From Atherix ibis (Eukaryota; Arthropoda; Insecta; Diptera; Athericidae): a DNA stretch of 64,000 nt. Made by a program: the position numbers and the translations under genes. Location: NCBI GenBank assembly GCA_958298945.1, contig OY282606.1, positions 44,963,920 to 45,027,919 on the forward strand, in the 5' to 3' direction. The notes under the pieces are model-generated. The model ran no database searches, was not told the DNA's origin, and saw only the letters and a program-made list of their open reading frames with translations. Of this stretch, positions 57,066 to 64,000 are shown piece by piece (within the stretch, counting starts at the first letter, position 1; each line of letters starts with the position of its first letter).

Positions 57066-59557
57066 TTTTGTAGTGTCATGAAACGGTCGCGTATGTTTTC
57101 TCAAGGAACCTATGTAAATGTGGTAATAAGTTTTCATTGTTTTTTTGAAAAAATTATTGCAAATTATTTTTTAATTTATTAAAGTGATTTTTTAAATTTT
57201 AGAATAAATTTTACTATTATTATAATATTTTGAATTTTTTGTGGTGTTCTTAGTAATTTGAAATAAAACATTTTTGCTGAAGGTTAGCCAAAATTATTGT
57301 GTAACTCCACAAAAAATAGAAATTTTCCTAAAAAAAAAATTGCATATTATTTTTTTAATTAAATTTATAATTTAATAATATAATCGTATTTAGTAGAGCA
57401 GATAATAGTATTATGGGAAATTTTTGCAATTTATTGAATTTTATCATAAATATTTCGGGAAAAATTCATTTTCTTTATGATAATAAAGTAAATTTTGCTA
57501 TTTTCTATACTTATGATCTTGGTAATAATTTTTAAATGTCATCTTTTTAATAAACGGATAAAAGGAACATTTCTTATTCTTAAATTATTTTTGTAAATTT
57601 GAAAAATATTTTCACTCGAATAAGTTGGTAACGTCGTCGTCATATTTCAATTTGTCGTTAGTACCATCATCCTCTCACATTATGACTTTATCGTTGGAAT
57701 TAAAAAGGAAAATATATTTCCATTTCTACGTATTTAATGGATCGTCTGAATATACTGGTCTGCGGCTCCATTTTGATTAGTTTTCCTCCATGTTTTCTTC
57801 CTATTCTTAAAGATGATGATTCGTAAATGTCGACAGCAGACCTCGTCATTATCACAAAAAAGTAAGTATCTGAAATGACTAAGCTTTCCATAATATAACG
57901 TAGCTTGTCCTTACAGGAAAATACATATCTTCTTTCACCCATTTCCATATAACTTTAATAGAATTTTTCACTCATACATTAAGGATAGTAATTGATAGGT
58001 GTGTGTAGATATTCAAAATACGAGTATATTATTATGAATCATAATTTAGCCTTGAATTTGGAATTTTCTTCTTCATTCGCTATTGTATCCAAAAGGTACC
58101 CCATGAAAAATATTATATTAAGAAATATCAAAGCTCATTTTTCATTGCCGACGGGCCCATATAATTGGTTCCTGCTAATTTTGCAAAGTCATAGCTGTCT
58201 AGGTTCCTGATTCAAAGCCATGTCATTGAAATTTTCCCGATAATACTGTTTTTGATTACTATAACGTTTTTTTTCTTATCAATTTACCCATTGCCTCTAA
58301 GGATACGATAATGCTCCATTAGCCGAAATTTAATATTCTCAACCATAGAATGTTTGTACTATGAACTCATTTATGCCTTTTTTCTCGGAAATCTACCAAT
58401 ATATGAAGACTAGCCATTTCGTAAAGAATAGTGTGATGAAGCACAATCTAGGCAATATAATATTTCTAAGGATTCTGATTCTATATTAAAGAAGAAGACT
58501 TTTATCCAATATTGTATACATAGCGTTAAAGTATATTAAAGTGTATAAAACAATAGTGAGTAGCTTTAAGATTATTGATTCATTTCCGGAATATAGGAAA
58601 AAATATTTTCTCTTAAACTAAAAGCACACCCAAAAAGTAAGTGTGGAAGTACCCAACTAGTCATATTCTACTATACTTTTGTTAATAGATTAAAATTTAA
58701 CTAATATTTTTATTCATACTGAATAATTGTGTGAAAATAATTTGCAAGATGGAAAGAAACAGTTTTCAAACTATTATTTTTGGATATAAGTTTAGTTTTC
58801 TAAAAAGAAAAAATGTAGACATCAATTTTGTAGTCGAACTTTGCTTCGTTAGCAGGAACATTTGCATAGTTTTTCATACTTGAACACCTTCACTTTGATT
58901 AAATATATACAAACGCATTTTCGTTCAATGAAAGCTTTTGTTTATACTAACATTATTGGAGTATATTTATTTGAATAATTTTCTTACTACTTAAAAAAAA
59001 TTTTTTGTGAAACCTTAAGTTTTATAACAAAATAATTTAAGAACCATTTTTGTGCATCTTGTATTAGTTTTTAAAGAAATTTTAAAAATTTTTAATAATT
59101 TGTTATAAAACTAAGTGTTTTAGCGAATAAAATTTATTTTATTCCTAACATGTTATTCAAGAAGAAAAATGGTTTAATGATCAAATTTGAGCATCCAAAG
59201 AAATATTTCAATTTCAAGTCTCTATCTACAATAAACTCCAAGGTCCAAGAAAATATCAAGAAGATATAATTGAATTTCTCTAGATTATCTAATATTTAAT
59301 TTATAATCTTTAATTTTTTCTAAACCAATAACGAAATTTAATTTCAATTACAATTTATTGTTCAAAAACGTTATTGTCATATCATAGAATAAAATATATG
59401 AGCTCTTTTTTTAAAAATCAAGCATAAATAATCTATAAAATTTTCAATGATAGACAATAAAATTGTCTATGATAACAATTTTTTTTTTTGTTTGCAAAAT
59501 TTACTTTTAGTTTTAACTTATCATGCACGTTTTGAATATAAAACTTAAATTTATAAA
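57066..59557. other. AT-rich spacer, no supported gene
   Basis: About 2.5 kb. Frames at 57700-57948 (minus) and 57992-58210 (plus) show no motif. The left boundary of the next element is the change to GC-richer sequence at 59559. Confidence 0.5.
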
Positions 59558-59558
59558 A

Positions 59559-61970
59559 GGGGCTGTCGAGTCTCCAATCCCCGTGGGATTATTCTTAATC
59601 AAGTGCTTTCATCCTCTTCCTACCAAGTCATCTCTCCTCCGACTCCCACATACTGGCCAACTTCCCGATCTAAGCTTCCGGACATTCTAGATTACTTTAT
59701 AACTAGTCCCATGAATTCCTTTAATATTAATGTTGATTCACTTCTAGATCTAAATTCCGATCATAGCCCTGTTCTACTAGTTCTCGATTCCCAATCCACT
59801 CCAAAAGTCAATGCGCCGAGACTTATTAATGGACCAATTGACTGGGAATTATTCAAACAATATATTGACGAGCATTTAGATTTACGACAAAGCTTAAAAA
59901 CAGAACAAGAACTAGATGACGCGGTACACAAGTTTACATGCTTACTACAAAATGCTACAGACTTTTCGCAAAAAAGTAAAAACTCGAAACCTACACAAAA
60001 CCTAACAATTCAACCATTAACAATTAGGCGTCTTATTGCAGAAAAATGAAAAGCAAGAGCTCATTGGCAACACACAAGAATGCCCAGCGACAAAACCAAA
60101 CTGAACAAACTGCAAAAAGAAGTACATGACGAAATCACTAAATACAATACAGAACGTTTTAGAAACTATACATCAACCCTAACGAAAAACAGAATTTTGT
60201 GGACTGCTACAAGACAAATACTATCTTATAGAAAAACAAAGCACCCTTTACGAAAAACTGACAGAACCTGGGCCAAAACGGACAAACATAAAGCAGACGC
60301 TTTTGCTGAACACCTTGCACAAACATTTACTCCACATGAGGACATATTAGACAGGACTCATTGCACTACAATCGAGACGGAACTATCTATTCCTTTACCC
60401 ATGAGTCTTCCCCCTAAGGCAATCACTCCTTCCGAAGTTGCCAATATAATCAAGCTCCTTCCCAAAAATAAAGCTTCTGGCTACGATCTGATTACCTCCA
60501 ATATACTCCAACAACTCCTTAAAAGAGCAATAGTTTTCCTTGCGACAATATATAACTCCATCCTTAGAACAACACATTTCCCAATCCTCTGGAAATTTGC
60601 AATCATTAAAATGATCCCTAAGCCCAATAAACCAATAAACCGGCCCACTCCCTACAGGCCAATAAGTCTCCTTCCACTTCTCTCAAAAATCTTTGAAAAA
60701 ATCCTCCTTCGCCGCTTATATCCTCTACTTGAATCTTCAAATTTAATTCCTAATCACCAATTTGGTTTCCGCGCCGAACACTCCACTACCCAGCAGTGTC
60801 ATCGTATTGTCGATTTCATTGCATCCTCTTTAGAAAGAAAAGAGTACTGTCCCGGTGTGTTTCTTGATATAAGTCAAGCTTTTGATAGAGTTTGGCATCC
60901 GGGTCTACTCTGAAAACTCAAGAGGTTGCTTCCTTCCACCTATTTCCTAATCCTACGATCATTCCTTTCCAACCGACACTTCCAAGTAAATGAATCCAAC
61001 GAACTGTCCAATATCTCTCCGATATTGACTGGGGTTCCTCAGGGTAGCATACTTGAACCCACCCTCTACAACATTTACACATCCGATATCCCAATTTGCC
61101 CTAATATCTTCTTTGCTACATACGCCGATGATACGGCCTGCCTTGCATCTAGCGAAAATCCCCAACATGCTTCCGAAACTCTCCAAATCCAAATCCAAAC
61201 CCTCCAGAACTGGTTTACTAAGTGGAGAATAAAAGTCAATGAACGTAAATCTATCCAGGTAACTTTTACACTCCGTCGTGAGTCATGCCCTCCCATATAC
61301 CTTAATGGCAGTGCCATACCTCAACACACCGAAGCTCGGTATCTAGGACTGTACTTAGACAAACGCTTGACATGGAACCCACATACAAGACTTAAAAGAC
61401 AAGAACTTAAAAGACGATACCTAAAACTACTTCGACTTCTAGACAAACGTTCCAAACTTACTATAGACAGCAAAGTTCTGTTATACAATACCTTACTGAA
61501 ACCCATATGGACATACGGACTAGAACTCTGGGGATCTACTAAGCCTTCTAATTCCCGTCGAATCCAATCCCTTCAATCAAAAATACTCCGTACAATTGTC
61601 GATGCCCCCTTTTATGTTCGCAATACTGTTATTCATCGTGATCTTAAAGTCCCATTTGTTTTTGACATGGCTGTATCTCGTTATAAAAAGTTCCGTTCCC
61701 GTGTCCTCAATCATAATAATCCTCTTGTTCAAGAACTATCCTCCACTTCCTTTCCTATTAATACCCAACGAAGACTTAAGCGTCACTGGTCGCGTGATTT
61801 ACTTAAATACTGAGGCCTGACAGAAACACACGCTAGCAGGAGGAACTTCATTGGATGCTTACTCCCCACAACCTATCAAGTTAATTTATACTATTGCAAA
61901 AATTTGCTTATTACTATGTTGTAGTTGTAAATATCTAAATAAATTAAAAAGGAAAAAAAAAATTTTAAAT
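59559..61970 (+). mobile_element. Jockey-type non-LTR element, copy J1, 5'-truncated
   Basis: The element starts abruptly within the endonuclease at about 59559 and ends in an A-rich stretch after a short 3' untranslated part (stop at 61811-61813, A-rich tail about 61945-61970). No gag and no endonuclease start are present, so it is a 5'-truncated insertion. The flanks are AT-rich and I could not settle a target duplication. Copies J2 and J3 belong to the same broad clade. Confidence 0.85.
59561..61813 (+). pseudogene. Jockey-type ORF2 (endonuclease-reverse transcriptase) with two TGA stops
   Basis: One frame is open for about 750 codons except for TGA at 60047-60049 and 60911-60913. The first lies between RRLIAEK and KARAHW, the second between HPGLL and KLKRLLP. 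It starts inside the endonuclease (GCRVSNPRG, PTYWPT, DSLLDLNSDHSPVLL). The reverse transcriptase has IIKMIPKPNKPINRPTPYRP, NHQFGFRAEHSTTQQ, FLDISQAFDRVWH (motif A), GVPQGSILEPTLYNIYTSDI (motif B) and FATYADDTACL (motif C, both Asp kept). YLGLYLDKRLTWN and TLLKPIWTYGLELWG follow. Repair of neither stop would restore the missing N-terminus. Confidence 0.9.
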
Positions 61971-64000
61971 AAAAAAAAATTCTTTAACGTATCCTTAATA
62001 AAATTATTAGTTTTTTGTATGCCTTTAAAGAAATTAACAGCAAATTTAGTTTTATTTATTGAGAAATAAAAATTATAATTTATTCTTAAAACTAAGTATT
62101 CGGTTTAATCTTCTGGAAATTTTAAATGTCTCCAAATCAAGTATATTCTGTGTAGAAATCGAAGTGTGTTTATAATAACAAATAAGTCCTTACGTTAGAC
62201 TAAAGAAAAAATCAAAAACTTTTAGGTTTCTTTCCTATACTTTCAAAGAATTTAATGACATAACAAAAACGAGAAGGCGTAGTACTATCGACTTTTATGA
62301 ATAGTCAAAAGTCATTTACACGTTTACATATAAAAGTATATTTTTATTATTATTATTTTCAGTGTGTCCATAAGAAAACTGAGAAGGGTCAACAGAAATA
62401 CTAAAATGTGTACATTAGTCGATATGAAGGCATAAATTGGCTGAAAAATGCGATATCACATAATATATATAAGAATTAACAAGACCAAAAAAACTTGAAC
62501 GAAATGGGGACAAATTCAAATTGGCATGATGTCTATAAAAATATTGTTTATAAGCATTTGTGAGAATTCATGATTGGAATGAAATGATTTCTTAAATAGT
62601 CCTGGTTACATATTATGTATATTATTATGAATATTATCGAAAACTCTTGTATTGATAAGACAATTAATATGAGACTAGGTCAAACTGGCGAGACAGTGTT
62701 TTTTCGGGGCTGGATTAAATCTACAATTAGAAAATAATTGGGTCAAATCTTTAGTAGTAATTGACCCTGAACACCTTTATAAATATAAACTGGTATTACT
62801 ATTTGAAACTAGGTTGAACTGGCGAGAAGTTGTTTTGTTTTCGCGTACGGGCGAAATAACAAAACTTTTGTATTTTCCTGGAATTTTAATATAAATTTTC
62901 CTGGAATTAGGGATTAATCAAAAAAGGTAAGATACCGATTAAATCCCTTTTGTGGATACAGTGGCTTTTTTACAGTTACTTATGGCCATTCAAAACACCA
63001 TATATGGTAATTTTGCAATTTTGATTATTCACGTATCTGCCAAACGAGAAGTTGGCCCCAAAACGTTTTGTTACAGCAAAAAAATCGGCATATTTTCTTC
63101 GTATCCTCTAGTAAATAAACCGAACAATAATATAAAATGTAAAAAAAGAATTCAGTTAAGTTAAAAAACTACAAAAAAATTTTATTTAATATTTATAAAG
63201 TCATAAAAGACAGCGATATTATTTGGTAAAAGAAATTCAATTAATGGTTTTTTATCACTTTCAAAATTCTTTTAAAGTAATCAATTTTCTAAGTTTATAT
63301 TTATAAGCTCAAAAGAGTATGCCATAAAAGTTTATTTATTCAGAATCTATAAATATCATATTAAATCCTTTTACTATCGATACTAATTATTTTGTTGGTA
63401 TTTTGATTGGTCTACAAGAGAAATTAATGATTGATTGATTTATTACCTTAACTAAAATCTTCTAAATCATAACCAAACGTAATAAAGACGTGTGAATGAA
63501 ATTTAGATTATTTCAATTTAATGACTTAAATTTTATTTGATGAGCAAAACTTCTCTAAAAAGTGGTTTTTCTTGAATTTATTAGGAAGGACTTTCTACAG
63601 TAGTCTATTGAACTTGCAGATAATAAAATTATATTTTATCGTGCATGTTCCTTGAAAAGTTGTGCTCATAGTAATAGTGAAATTTTTATAATTTTTGACT
63701 ATTTTGCATGTCATACTGAAATTAGTCAAAAATATAATAATGAAAATTTTTCAATATCTTCAATGGGTAGAATTTTTGAAGTTGTTAGAATAATATATTT
63801 GTCGCATGTAAATGTAAATAAATTACAAACAAAAAACTGATGCAATGGAAATTTATGAATTCATTTTGAAAACATTTCTTCCATCCAGAAACAATTTTTA
63901 AGACACTAGTAAGAAATAGATAGTTTCGTGTTCATGCCTTTCTGAATTTTAGACTATAAATCATTTTTTTATCGTTACATTTTATCATTGAAATTGAAAA
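61971..64000. other. AT-rich spacer to window end
   Basis: About 2 kb. The word ACTAGGT followed by AACTGGCGAGA (two bases vary) occurs at 62674-62693 and 62808-62827, 134 bp apart, each followed by a T-rich stretch and CG-containing words. No gene is supported; frames at 62952-63164 and 63652-63840 have no motif. Confidence 0.5.

Overview
The window looks like a transposon-rich, AT-rich stretch of nuclear DNA from an insect, most likely a higher fly. The only host protein-coding gene I can support is a single-exon reading frame for the serotonin receptor 5-HT7 (37604-38947, minus strand). Its membrane segments and its last residues (ARESFL) match the Drosophila 5-HT7 protein as I remember it. 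The species cannot be fixed from the sequence; a tephritid-like or other acalyptrate fly is possible, but that is inference. I see no bacterial or plasmid feature, no CRISPR array and no functional tRNA gene.

Layout. 0-13 kb: a mellifera-type mariner split by a second Tc1/mariner-type fragment (1-1.8 kb); an internally deleted mariner, copy A1 (4.2-5.4 kb); an RNase H-type retroelement remnant (6.6-7.1 kb); a tRNA-like SINE with a CAA-rich tail (10.3-10.55 kb); an R1-type reverse transcriptase remnant (10.7-11.3 kb); and a Mos1-like mariner, copy C (11.4-12.6 kb). 13-21 kb: an RTE-type retroelement remnant carrying a 640-bp insert with a 5S rRNA-derived head, a poly(A)-type tail and a 13-bp target duplication; then a 21-bp minisatellite with a roughly 0.6-kb higher-order period (16.8-18.1 kb); then a diverged array marked by the palindrome GGACATGTCC (20.1-21.0 kb). 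23-33 kb: a Himar1-like mariner, copy D; a mariner remnant; a 5'-truncated and internally deleted R1/LOA-type element with its target duplication; a decayed Jockey-type element; and another decayed non-LTR element that carries mariner copy A2 in the middle of its reverse transcriptase.

33-41 kb: very AT-rich DNA, the 5-HT7 gene, and mariner copy B1 about 1 kb upstream of the receptor start codon. 41-64 kb: long AT-rich spacers containing a second RTE remnant (46.9-48.7 kb), mariner copy B2 (51.1-52.1 kb), the gag and endonuclease part of a Jockey element (53.2-55.4 kb), a mariner N-terminal fragment (56.6-57.1 kb), and a Jockey ORF2 broken only by two TGA codons (59.6-61.8 kb).

The genes do not form a pathway. 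The window is one neuromodulator receptor gene in a graveyard of DNA transposons and retroelements. At least nine mariner copies or fragments from several subfamilies are present, and each one I read is inactivated in its own way (frameshift, stop, internal deletion, nested insertion). The observations most worth following are the 5S-headed SINE-like insert, the two perfect 7-nt-loop hairpins in unrelated mariner copies, the stop codon shared by both B copies, the minisatellite higher-order structure, and the DRF (not DRY) motif of the receptor.
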